This document shows positions 16,699 to 23,768 of a stretch of 35,350 bases of DNA, in pieces. Below the pieces are notes generated by a model. It saw nothing but the letters and a program-made list of their open reading frames with translations, was not told where the DNA came from and searched no databases. The position numbers were made by a program, and so were the translations under genes. The DNA lies in the NCBI GenBank assembly GCA_004555425.1, contig SFID01000012.1:1-35350 (forward strand). The letters are read 5' to 3'. Source of the DNA: Bacteroidales bacterium (GTDB lineage Bacteria > Bacteroidota > Bacteroidia > Bacteroidales > Bacteroidaceae). The stretch's first letter is position 1; each line of letters begins with the position of its first letter.

Positions 16699-17313
16699 AT
16701 GACAGATACCTACACCACCTTAGTTGGTACCAGCGAAGCGGTATTTACCGAAAAGCGTAGTCGTTTCCTTGCCTTCGCACATCACGTGGAAGACGAGGAA
16801 ACGGCTAAATCTGTCGTTGCGGAATACAAGAAGAAGTACTACGATGCCCGCCATGTTTGTTACGCTTGGGTACTAGGCTTTGAGGGAGAAACAACGCGCG
16901 TCAACGATGACGGCGAACCTTCAGGCACTGCTGGCAAACCCATTCTCGGCATTATCCGTAGCAAAGGGCTGACGCACTGCGTGGTGATTGTGGTGCGCTA
17001 TTTTGGTGGCATCAAGCTCGGAACACCTGGTCTGATTGCAGCGTACAAGGAAGCGACAGTGCTGGCTCTTGACGCCGCCCAGACGCAGAAGTGCATCGTA
17101 ACAACGCGCTTGGCTTTCGAGATTCCCTACACCGAAGCCGACCTTGCTATGCGCTGGGTGCGCGATGCTGGCGGCCAACTTCTTCCGCCAGACTATACTG
17201 CTGAGGGAATGAGCCTGACGGCCGAGATTCGCACGGGCGAAGCAGACAAACTGCGCCAACGCCTGTCGCAAATACATACGCTGCGTTGGCAGGACAACGA
17301 CAAAGACGAATAG
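16699..17313 (+). CDS. YigZ/IMPACT family protein (UPF0029)
   Basis: This 204-residue cytosolic protein is related to E. coli YigZ and eukaryotic IMPACT/YIH1. Family signatures are KKKYYDARHVCYAWV, DDGEPSGTAGKPIL and VVRYFGGIKLGTPGLI in the N-terminal UPF0029 domain (about 15-125). A DUF1949-like C-terminal domain follows (about 135-200). The eukaryotic relatives regulate Gcn2 and bind ribosome-associated factors; the bacterial role is not established. It lies upstream of the wzi-like gene on the same strand. Confidence 0.93.
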   Translation: MTDTYTTLVGTSEAVFTEKRSRFLAFAHHVEDEETAKSVVAEYKKKYYDARHVCYAWVLGFEGETTRVNDDGEPSGTAGKPILGIIRSKGLTHCVVIVVRYFGGIKLGTPGLIAAYKEATVLALDAAQTQKCIVTTRLAFEIPYTEADLAMRWVRDAGGQLLPPDYTAEGMSLTAEIRTGEADKLRQRLSQIHTLRWQDNDKDE

Positions 17314-17355
17314 GAAACCCTAATCCTTGTTTTTTTCTTTTTGACCTTTATTGTG

Positions 17356-18882
17356 ATGAAACCTATCCATCTCCTTTTTTCTCTCCCCGCCTTGTGGCTG
17401 CTAGGCTTCTCCTCCACACAGGCCAACCCTTCCGACACGATTACCCACCACGACTATGAAGTTTCGGCCGAGGTGGCCATTGCTGGCGACAAGACGCCAC
17501 TGTGGATGACCGCCAATCGTCATGGCATCTCTGGCGTCAGCGGCGATTACGGTTATCTGCGCGCCAAGGTGGAAGGCGAAGGCATCCTCGGGCGCAAGGA
17601 CAAACGCCATCCTTGGACCTACGGCTATGGCGTTGACCTCGTCGGCGGTTATGGAATGACGGGCAGTAAGTTCTTCCCTGCTCAGGCTTACTTGCAGGCC
17701 AACTATCGCGCCATTCGTTTCCAGATTGGCATGAAGGAAGACCAGCTTGCCATGAAGGACGACCGCCTCAGTAGTGGTTCACAGACGTTTGGCATCAACG
17801 CCCGTCCCGTTCCGCAGGTGCGCTTTGAGATACCCGAATACCTGTCCATCACTGGCAAGAGCAACTGGGCCGCCATCAAGGGCCACATCTCCTATGGTAT
17901 GATGACGGATGGTAATTGGCAAGAGAAGTACACCCGCAATTCTTTATACCATTATTCCAAGAACGGTCTCTATCACAGCAAGGCTGGTTATCTGCGCATC
18001 GGTAACGAGAACAAATTCCCCCTCACCTTTGAGGGCGGTTTGGAAATGGCCACGCAGTTCGGCGGTACGAGTTATCGTGTGCATGATCGTGAAGATTTGA
18101 GAGACCAACCCGTGAAAATGCCACATAATTTTCGAGCCTTTTTCGATGCTCTATTTTGCTTAGGCGGCGACCCTACTGATGGAGTATATACAAACGTAGC
18201 TGGAAATACTTTAGGCAGTTGGCTCCTCGCCCTCAACTACAAAGGCAAGAACTGGCGCGCCCGTGTCTATTACGACCATTTCTTCGAAGACCATTCGATG
18301 ATGTTCCTAGAATATGGATGGAAGGATGGCTTGATTGGCGCAGAGCTTGAACTTCCCCGCAACCCCGTAGTCAGCAAGGTGGTTTACGAACACCTGTACA
18401 CGAAATATCAGGCTGGCCCAATTTACCACGACCACAACGACGTTATCCCCGACCAAGTCAGCGGTGTGGACAATTACTACAACCACCATATCTATGCTGG
18501 CTGGGAACACTGGGGACAGGGCTTCGGCAATCCGCTGATCGTTACCCCGCTCTACCGCGCTGATGGCACACTCAATTTTAACTCAAACCGTGTGAAGGCC
18601 CACCACATTGGCCTCATGGGCTCTCCCACCGCAGAATGGGACTACCGCGTCCTGGCCTCCTTCATACAGAGTTGGGGAACCTATGCACACCCCTTCGATG
18701 AAATCCGACGCAACGCAAGTCTTCTTTGCGAAGTTTCCTATCGCCCGCAATTCAGTCGTACTGGCCATTTCGCCAAAGGCTGGCAATTCACCGCTGCTTG
18801 GGCCATGGACCGCGGCAGTCTGATTGGCGACAACAACGCTTTCAGCCTGAAAGTAACCAAGTCGGGCCTTTTCTGCAAATGA
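17356..18882 (+). CDS. Wzi-like capsule assembly outer-membrane protein
   Basis: This predicted 508-residue outer-membrane beta-barrel has a signal peptide (MKPIHLLFSLPALWLLGFSSTQA). An in-frame TTG lies 15 bp upstream but the ATG is preferred. The mature sequence opens with YEVSAEVAIAGDKTPLWMTANRHGISG, which fits the start of Wzi-family barrels, and continues with alternating amphipathic strands (PAQAYLQANYRAIRFQIGMK). Wzi proteins bind capsule polysaccharide and help anchor it at the cell surface. No capsule gene cluster is next to it, so the exact polysaccharide is unknown. A lipoprotein gene starts 25 bp downstream. Confidence 0.85.
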   Translation: MKPIHLLFSLPALWLLGFSSTQANPSDTITHHDYEVSAEVAIAGDKTPLWMTANRHGISGVSGDYGYLRAKVEGEGILGRKDKRHPWTYGYGVDLVGGYGMTGSKFFPAQAYLQANYRAIRFQIGMKEDQLAMKDDRLSSGSQTFGINARPVPQVRFEIPEYLSITGKSNWAAIKGHISYGMMTDGNWQEKYTRNSLYHYSKNGLYHSKAGYLRIGNENKFPLTFEGGLEMATQFGGTSYRVHDREDLRDQPVKMPHNFRAFFDALFCLGGDPTDGVYTNVAGNTLGSWLLALNYKGKNWRARVYYDHFFEDHSMMFLEYGWKDGLIGAELELPRNPVVSKVVYEHLYTKYQAGPIYHDHNDVIPDQVSGVDNYYNHHIYAGWEHWGQGFGNPLIVTPLYRADGTLNFNSNRVKAHHIGLMGSPTAEWDYRVLASFIQSWGTYAHPFDEIRRNASLLCEVSYRPQFSRTGHFAKGWQFTAAWAMDRGSLIGDNNAFSLKVTKSGLFCK

Positions 18883-18907
18883 CCTTTTGACCCTTAACGA
18901 CAAAAAT

Positions 18908-19351
18908 ATGAGAACGAAATACCTTCTCCCCTGCCTCCTCGCTATCCTCGCATTTGTCGCCTGCGACAAGATGCCCGAAAACGGCGACCTTGATGGACAA
19001 TGGCAAATGACGAGTATCAAGCACCGTAACCACGATGCGCCTTCCGCCTTGAAGGGTAAAGTCTATTGGAGCTTCCAACTCAAATTGCTGAGCATTTATA
19101 CACCCGACGATTTGCACAATCAGGGAACGAACTACACTTTCTGTCGTTTCCAGGTCAAAGGTGACAGCCTACACATCACCAAGTCCTACGTCCATTCTAT
19201 GAATACGGATTTAGAAATGGAAGATGGAGTAACCTATCTGGACGTAGTCGGCCTGCACAACAACCGTGAATCGTATGCCATCCAGACTCTGACGGACAGC
19301 CGCATGGTGCTCCGTTCAGACTATCACGAGTTGGAGTTCCGCAAATGGTAA
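18908..19351 (+). CDS. Small lipoprotein, lipocalin-like
   Basis: This 147-residue lipoprotein has the signal MRTKYLLPCLLAILAFVAC with lipidated Cys19. The ORF also opens seven codons earlier with a poor start; the ATG at 18908 puts the basic residues and hydrophobic core in place. The mature sequence begins NGDLDGQWQMTSI, a pattern shared with lipocalin-like and DUF4847-type Bacteroidales lipoproteins, and has beta-rich spacing throughout. No ligand or enzyme motif is seen. It is sandwiched between the Wzi-like and TamL-like genes, so an outer-membrane role is likely. Its stop (TAA, 19349-19351) is one base before the first possible start of the next gene. Confidence 0.75.
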   Translation: MRTKYLLPCLLAILAFVACDKMPENGDLDGQWQMTSIKHRNHDAPSALKGKVYWSFQLKLLSIYTPDDLHNQGTNYTFCRFQVKGDSLHITKSYVHSMNTDLEMEDGVTYLDVVGLHNNRESYAIQTLTDSRMVLRSDYHELEFRKW

Positions 19352-19352
19352 G

Positions 19353-21767
19353 TTGCCTTTCGTTTGGCGCATCAAGCCTCAGCGAAGTACCCACATAAGA
19401 AACAGCCTCTTGAATTTCCGCAATCTAAATACCGCGCACCTGTCCGCTGCCCTCCATCGGGGGAGCGGACAGGTCGTAGTATGTCTGCTGGTCTCTCTGT
19501 TCCTGTTTCTCTTCACTACAGGTTGTTCTACCACAAAGCACGTGCCCGAGGGACAGACCATCCTGCAAAAGGTGCAACTCAAGTGTGACAACAAGCACGT
19601 CAAACCCAGCGACTACCGCATCTATGTCCGACAAGAACCCAACGCCAAATGGTTTAGCCTCTTCAAGGTGCCTTTGGGTTTCTATAATATGTCGGGCAGC
19701 GACAGCACCAAACGCTGGAATCGCTTCATCCGTCGCCTGGGCGAAGCCCCCGTTTGCTACAGCCCCTCGCTCACGGAGGTTTCCCGCCAAGGTTTGCAAA
19801 GCGCGCTCCAGGCCAACGGCTACCTCCACGGCAAAGTCTACGTTGATACGCTTACCCGAGGCCGTAAGACGCGCGTCACCTACACGCTCCATCCTGGCCC
19901 GCGCTATTACATCAACCGCCTTACCTACACTTTCGACAACGACAGCGTGCGTTCGGATGTTCTGGCCGACACTCTCAACACCCTCCTCCGCCGTGGCGCG
20001 CCGCTCACAGGCGACCTGCTCTCGTCGGAGCGCAATCGCATCATCCGTTCCCTCCGCGCCAAGGGTTACTATATGCTCAACAAGGAGTATATATCCTATA
20101 CCGCAGATACGACTTATAACAATCAGGGTGTCAATCTCACCCTCCATTTCGCTCGTCCCGATGGCCTCGTTGAGCAGGGCGACTACGACACCTACCGCAT
20201 CCGCAAGGTGACGGTCTATGAGGACGTAGAACCCGACGATACTGCCGCAACGCATTCCAACCTCGGCCCTCTCCGTTTCCACCACAAGGGACGCATCAAG
20301 GTGCATCGCCGTGTCTATAGCCGCCACCTTTATGTACAAGCCGACAGTCTCTATCGCGAACCGCTTGTGCAGAACACCTACACCGCGCTGGGCGGCCTCT
20401 CTGCCATCGCCTTCTCGTCCGTGCGAATGAACAAGGTTGACAGCATCCCCGGACTGCTGGACTGCCAGGTCAATGTGCGCACCAACAAGCCCCACACCCT
20501 TGGTCTCTCGCTTGAAGGCACCAACACTTCGGGCGACCTCGGTGCCGCCGTGGCCCTCACCTATTCAGGCTGCAACTTTATGCATGGTTCTGAACTCCTC
20601 ACGGTCAAACTGCGTGGTGCCTACGAAGCCATCCGCGGCCTCGAGGGCTACGCGGGCCAGGACTACATTGAATACAGCGGCGAGGTCGGTCTGCAATTTC
20701 CCACTTTCCGTTTCCCCGGCATTTCGCACAAGAAGAAGCAGCAACTCAAGGCATCGTCCATCCTGACGTTGCTCTACAACTCGCAAAACCGTCCTGAGTT
20801 CCACCGCCGTCTGCTCACGGCTGGTTGGGGATACAAGTGGCAGGACTCCAAACATCCCAGCGCGCGCCACCGCTTCGACCTCATCAATGTGAACTACATC
20901 TTCATGCCATGGATTTCGGACAAGTTTCGCAAGGAATACCTTGAAGGCGACGACCCGCATTATGCCATCCTGCGCTACAGCTACGAGAACCTGCTCATCA
21001 TGAACATGGCCTACAATTTCATCTATAACTCGCAGCAGCGCCGCGGTCCCATGGCTAATATCCCTGGCGCAGGCGGTTATCAGATAAAGGTGGGCGCAGA
21101 GACGGCGGGCAACCTCCTCCACGGCATAGCCTCAGCGGCTAAGCTTCATCGCGATGCCGAGGGCCGCTACAACGTGCTGGGCATAGCCTATTCGCAGTAT
21201 GCCAAGTTTGATTTCGACTATGCAGGTACGCTTGCTTTCGACGACCGCAACTCCCTCGCCTTCCACACAGCCATCGGCGTGGTGGTGCCCTACGGCAACT
21301 CGTCCATCGTTCCCTACGAGAAACGCTACTTCTCGGGGGGTGCCAACAGCGTGCGCGGTTGGAGCGTGCGCGGTCTAGGACCTGGCGGCTACAAGGGCAC
21401 AGATGGCCGCATCGACTTTATCAACCAGACGGGCAACATCCGTCTGGACCTCAGCGTGGAATACCGCACGCGCCTCTTCTGGAAATTTGCAGGTGCCGTC
21501 TTCGTGGATGCGGGCAACGTTTGGAATATTCGCGACTATCCCGACCAACCCAATGGTGTCTTCCGCTTTAACAATTTCTACCGCCAGATAGCCGTTGCCT
21601 ACGGCCTAGGCATTCGCTTCAACCTAGATTATTTCGTTCTCCGTTTCGATGGCGGTATGAAGGCCGTCAATCCTTCCTACACATCCCAGCGCCAACATTT
21701 CCCCATCATCCATCCCAAATTCAAGCGCGATTTCACCTTCCACTTCGCCGTAGGTCTTCCCTTCTAA
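19353..21767 (+). CDS. BamA/TamA-family outer-membrane lipoprotein (TamL-like)
   Basis: This Omp85-superfamily protein inserts or translocates substrates at the outer membrane. The sequence has a lipobox FTTGC (Cys58 from the first start), POTRA-like repeats (about 60-400, e.g. LQSALQANGYLHGKVYVD and IRSLRAKGYYMLNKEYI) and a C-terminal barrel with the family signatures YFSGGANSVRGWSVRGLGPGGY and LDLSVEYRTRLFWKFAGAVFVDAGNVW. Lipid-anchored TamA relatives in Bacteroidetes are called TamL and usually partner with TamB; tamB is not adjacent here. No in-frame ATG precedes the signal segment: only TTG at 19353 or 19410. The first is listed because it is one base after the upstream stop, but 19410 (39 residues before the Cys) gives a more ordinary signal peptide. 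The start is uncertain; the family is firm. Confidence 0.9.
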   Translation: MPFVWRIKPQRSTHIRNSLLNFRNLNTAHLSAALHRGSGQVVVCLLVSLFLFLFTTGCSTTKHVPEGQTILQKVQLKCDNKHVKPSDYRIYVRQEPNAKWFSLFKVPLGFYNMSGSDSTKRWNRFIRRLGEAPVCYSPSLTEVSRQGLQSALQANGYLHGKVYVDTLTRGRKTRVTYTLHPGPRYYINRLTYTFDNDSVRSDVLADTLNTLLRRGAPLTGDLLSSERNRIIRSLRAKGYYMLNKEYISYTADTTYNNQGVNLTLHFARPDGLVEQGDYDTYRIRKVTVYEDVEPDDTAATHSNLGPLRFHHKGRIKVHRRVYSRHLYVQADSLYREPLVQNTYTALGGLSAIAFSSVRMNKVDSIPGLLDCQVNVRTNKPHTLGLSLEGTNTSGDLGAAVALTYSGCNFMHGSELLTVKLRGAYEAIRGLEGYAGQDYIEYSGEVGLQFPTFRFPGISHKKKQQLKASSILTLLYNSQNRPEFHRRLLTAGWGYKWQDSKHPSARHRFDLINVNYIFMPWISDKFRKEYLEGDDPHYAILRYSYENLLIMNMAYNFIYNSQQRRGPMANIPGAGGYQIKVGAETAGNLLHGIASAAKLHRDAEGRYNVLGIAYSQYAKFDFDYAGTLAFDDRNSLAFHTAIGVVVPYGNSSIVPYEKRYFSGGANSVRGWSVRGLGPGGYKGTDGRIDFINQTGNIRLDLSVEYRTRLFWKFAGAVFVDAGNVWNIRDYPDQPNGVFRFNNFYRQIAVAYGLGIRFNLDYFVLRFDGGMKAVNPSYTSQRQHFPIIHPKFKRDFTFHFAVGLPF
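19439..19473 (+). promoter_or_regulatory. GC-rich hairpin within the N-terminal coding region of tamL
   Basis: A perfect 10-bp stem (CCTGTCCGCT at 19439-19448 with AGCGGACAGG at 19464-19473) encloses a 15-base loop that can pair further (CCC/GGG). It lies between the TTG candidate starts and the lipobox. It may slow or regulate translation, or be chance; no poly-T follows, so it is not a terminator. Confidence 0.45.
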
Positions 21768-21806
21768 TACCTAAGGCATCATCAATAACCCAACCACAAA
21801 ACTACT

Positions 21807-21851
21807 AAAAGAGTGCGATTCATGGACAAACCACGAATCGCACTCTTTTTT
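21807..21851. terminator. Terminator between convergent tamL-like and nagA
   Basis: A perfect 15-bp stem (AAAAGAGTGCGATTC at 21807-21821 with 21835-21849) is followed by a T run on the plus strand. The left side gives a weaker T run on the minus strand, so it can serve both converging genes. Confidence 0.9.
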
Positions 21852-21900
21852 TATTATTTTCCCCTTTGCTTCTCGGAAGAAACAGAAGGGGGAACTTTGC

Positions 21901-23055
21901 TTAGAGGTCGTTGCGAGCAATGCGACCCATCTGCATGACAAACTTCACCTCCTGCTTATCATCGAAGAGCACAATGTCGGCATCCTTTCCAGGTTCAAGA
22001 GAACCCTTGCGGTCATAGATACCCATAATCTTGGCGGGTGTTTCGCTAATCATGCGGCAAGCAATGTCCATGGGGAATCCAGCCTGCTGTACAGCCGTAC
22101 GGACGAGGCGGTCCATCGTGGCAATACTACCAGCAAGGGCACTGCGGTCGGCCAACTTGCAGACGCCATCTTCGATAATCTCGTTTTCATTGAAGGTTTT
22201 GGTTGCATTGCTTCCAGCCACGGCCAAGCAGTCGGTGCAGAAGCACATGTGCTCAACGCCCTTGGAGTTGAACACCTGACGCATCACAACGGGGGGAACG
22301 TGGATGCCATCTGCAATCACCTCAACCGTAAAGTCGGGAATGGCATAAACAGCTTCGACTACGCCTGCCACCTTAAACTCGCGATTCTTGTGGAGCGTGC
22401 TCATTGCATTGGTGAAGTGGGTGGCATGGTTAGCACCATTCTCGTAGGCCATATCCACATCCTCGGGAGTGGCGGCGGTGTGGCCGATACAGGGTTTGCA
22501 ACCATTGGCACAGCAAGCCTGAATAAATTCTTTGGCGCCAGGAAGTTCGGGCGCAATGTCCCAACGTTTCACAACCCCCGACTTGAGCAAGCGATTGTAA
22601 TCCTCAGGAATGGGGTCGGTAATCCATTCAGGGCGCTGGGCACCCGCCATCTTCTTGGAGAAGTACGGCCCTTCAAAATGCAATCCCATGATGGGGCTAT
22701 CGGGCTCGGCCATCATCTTTTGTGCCGTGGCAATCGCCTTCTCGTAGCCCTCCACTGTATAGGTGCTGAGCGTAGGATAGATAGCAGTGGTGCCATACTG
22801 GATATGCGTTTCAACAGCCGTACGGAAGGCTTCCTCCGTACATTCCATGAAGTCGCGTCCGCCACCACCATGCACATGCAGTTCTATACCACCAGGCACG
22901 ATGTATGCGCCTTTGGCGTCAATGAGTTCTGCATCTGCAAGAGGCAAATCGGTGTTAAGCACTTGGACAATCTTGTTGCCCTCAACCAGTACACTTCCAT
23001 GCTCCAGCCATCCAGCAGGAGTCAGGATTTTACCATTATAAATTTGTTTGAACAT
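21901..23055 (-). CDS. nagA: N-acetylglucosamine-6-phosphate deacetylase
   Basis: It hydrolyses GlcNAc-6-P to GlcN-6-P and acetate in the cytosol, feeding amino sugars to glycolysis or back to peptidoglycan precursors. The 384 residues fit the family. Amidohydrolase landmarks are His60-Val-His62 (ELHVHGGGG), Glu128 (HFEGPY), His192 (IGHT), His213 (HFTNAMS), His252 (DGIH) and the catalytic Asp275 (CTDCLAVAG). Both HxH histidines are kept, although family members differ in how many metals they bind. It is alone on its strand: nagB and a transporter are not adjacent. The GH20 hexosaminidase elsewhere in the window could supply GlcNAc. The five-unit palindromic array lies 175 bp upstream of the ATG. 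Confidence 0.95.
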   Translation of the reverse strand: MFKQIYNGKILTPAGWLEHGSVLVEGNKIVQVLNTDLPLADAELIDAKGAYIVPGGIELHVHGGGGRDFMECTEEAFRTAVETHIQYGTTAIYPTLSTYTVEGYEKAIATAQKMMAEPDSPIMGLHFEGPYFSKKMAGAQRPEWITDPIPEDYNRLLKSGVVKRWDIAPELPGAKEFIQACCANGCKPCIGHTAATPEDVDMAYENGANHATHFTNAMSTLHKNREFKVAGVVEAVYAIPDFTVEVIADGIHVPPVVMRQVFNSKGVEHMCFCTDCLAVAGSNATKTFNENEIIEDGVCKLADRSALAGSIATMDRLVRTAVQQAGFPMDIACRMISETPAKIMGIYDRKGSLEPGKDADIVLFDDKQEVKFVMQMGRIARNDL

Positions 23056-23229
23056 AGTATTGAATGAGATATTTGTTTGACAGGTATCAGTTGCTGGGAA
23101 GGAGACAGAACGCTAGATAACTACTCTGATTGCACCCAATAAAAACCATAGATTTCGTAGAGGCGTAAGAAAGTACAGACTCCCCGTGTATTTACGGGGC
23201 TTTGCTGGTGCAATTTCCGAGTTCTTGAG

Positions 23230-23337
23230 TGTTTCAAGCGTATGAAACAGTTGTTTCAAGCGTATGAAACAGTTGTTTCAAGCGTATGAAACAGTTGTTT
23301 CAGGCGTATGAAACAGTCGTTTCAGGCGTATGAAACA
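23230..23337. repeat. 22-bp tandem palindromic array, 5 units
   Basis: Five units start at 23230, 23252, 23274, 23296 and 23318. Each is TGTTTCA-RGCGTA-TGAAACA, as in the array at 9622, but joined by GT rather than AC. The first three units have A as the first centre base and the last two G; unit 5 opens with C instead of T. A degraded sixth copy (ATTTTCAAAGGCCTAAGAAAT) follows. It lies upstream of both nagA (-) and porE (+). Confidence 0.92.
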
Positions 23338-23562
23338 GCATTTTCAAAGGCCTAAGAAATAGCTTCAAGGCTGTAAACACTGGGTATATCTGTTTCATAT
23401 TCTTTTTTTTTCAAGGGAGTGAGACCTGAGTAGTTGCGAATTTTGCCGCTGTTCTGCGCTCAGAAACAAAGAATGAGGTGCAGAGCAGGGAAGAAAAGGG
23501 CTTTCTATGGGCAAATGTAGGGATTTTTTACGAAATACAAGGATGGGCAAAAGTTTTATTCG

Positions 23563-23570
23563 TAATTTTG
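23563..23570 (+). promoter_or_regulatory. Putative -7 box for porE
   Basis: TAATTTTG is a perfect match to TAnnTTTG, about 200 bp before the porE ATG. A MITE-like element occupies most of the interval. No strong -33 TTTG is seen. Confidence 0.45.
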
Positions 23571-23628
23571 CATTCATAGAAAGGGAATCTTCCCCTGTAA
23601 TGACGGTTGATTTTGCATTTTGGTTTAT

Positions 23629-23750
23629 GGCAGGTTCTACAAATTAGATTTCAATAGACGGTAGGGTTTCTATTCTACTTGGATGTCTTCACGCCTCTTG
23701 CACCAAATCTTTTTGTTTTTCTTTCAGTCGCGTAGCCCGCTACGCTCCTT
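23629..23750 (-). repeat. Degenerate MITE-like element copy upstream of porE
   Basis: The left end GGCAGGTTCTACAAATTAG differs at two positions from the 19-bp terminal repeat. Inside are CTTGGATGTCTTCACGCCTC, ATCTTTTTGTTTTTC and the hairpin core CGTAGCCCGCTACG, which are the reverse complement of matching parts of the copy at 29102. The far terminal repeat is missing. Confidence 0.7.
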
Positions 23751-23768
23751 TATGAAACGTACCACAGC

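Larger units (their letters stand above)
23056..23768. other. Non-coding, repeat-rich gap between nagA and porE
   Basis: This 713-bp divergent intergenic region has no credible gene. It contains the five-unit 22-bp palindromic array (23230-23337) with a decayed sixth unit, a TAnnTTTG box at 23563-23570 and a degenerate MITE-like copy (23629-23750) that ends just before porE. No -7 box for nagA was found on the minus strand. Confidence 0.6.
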
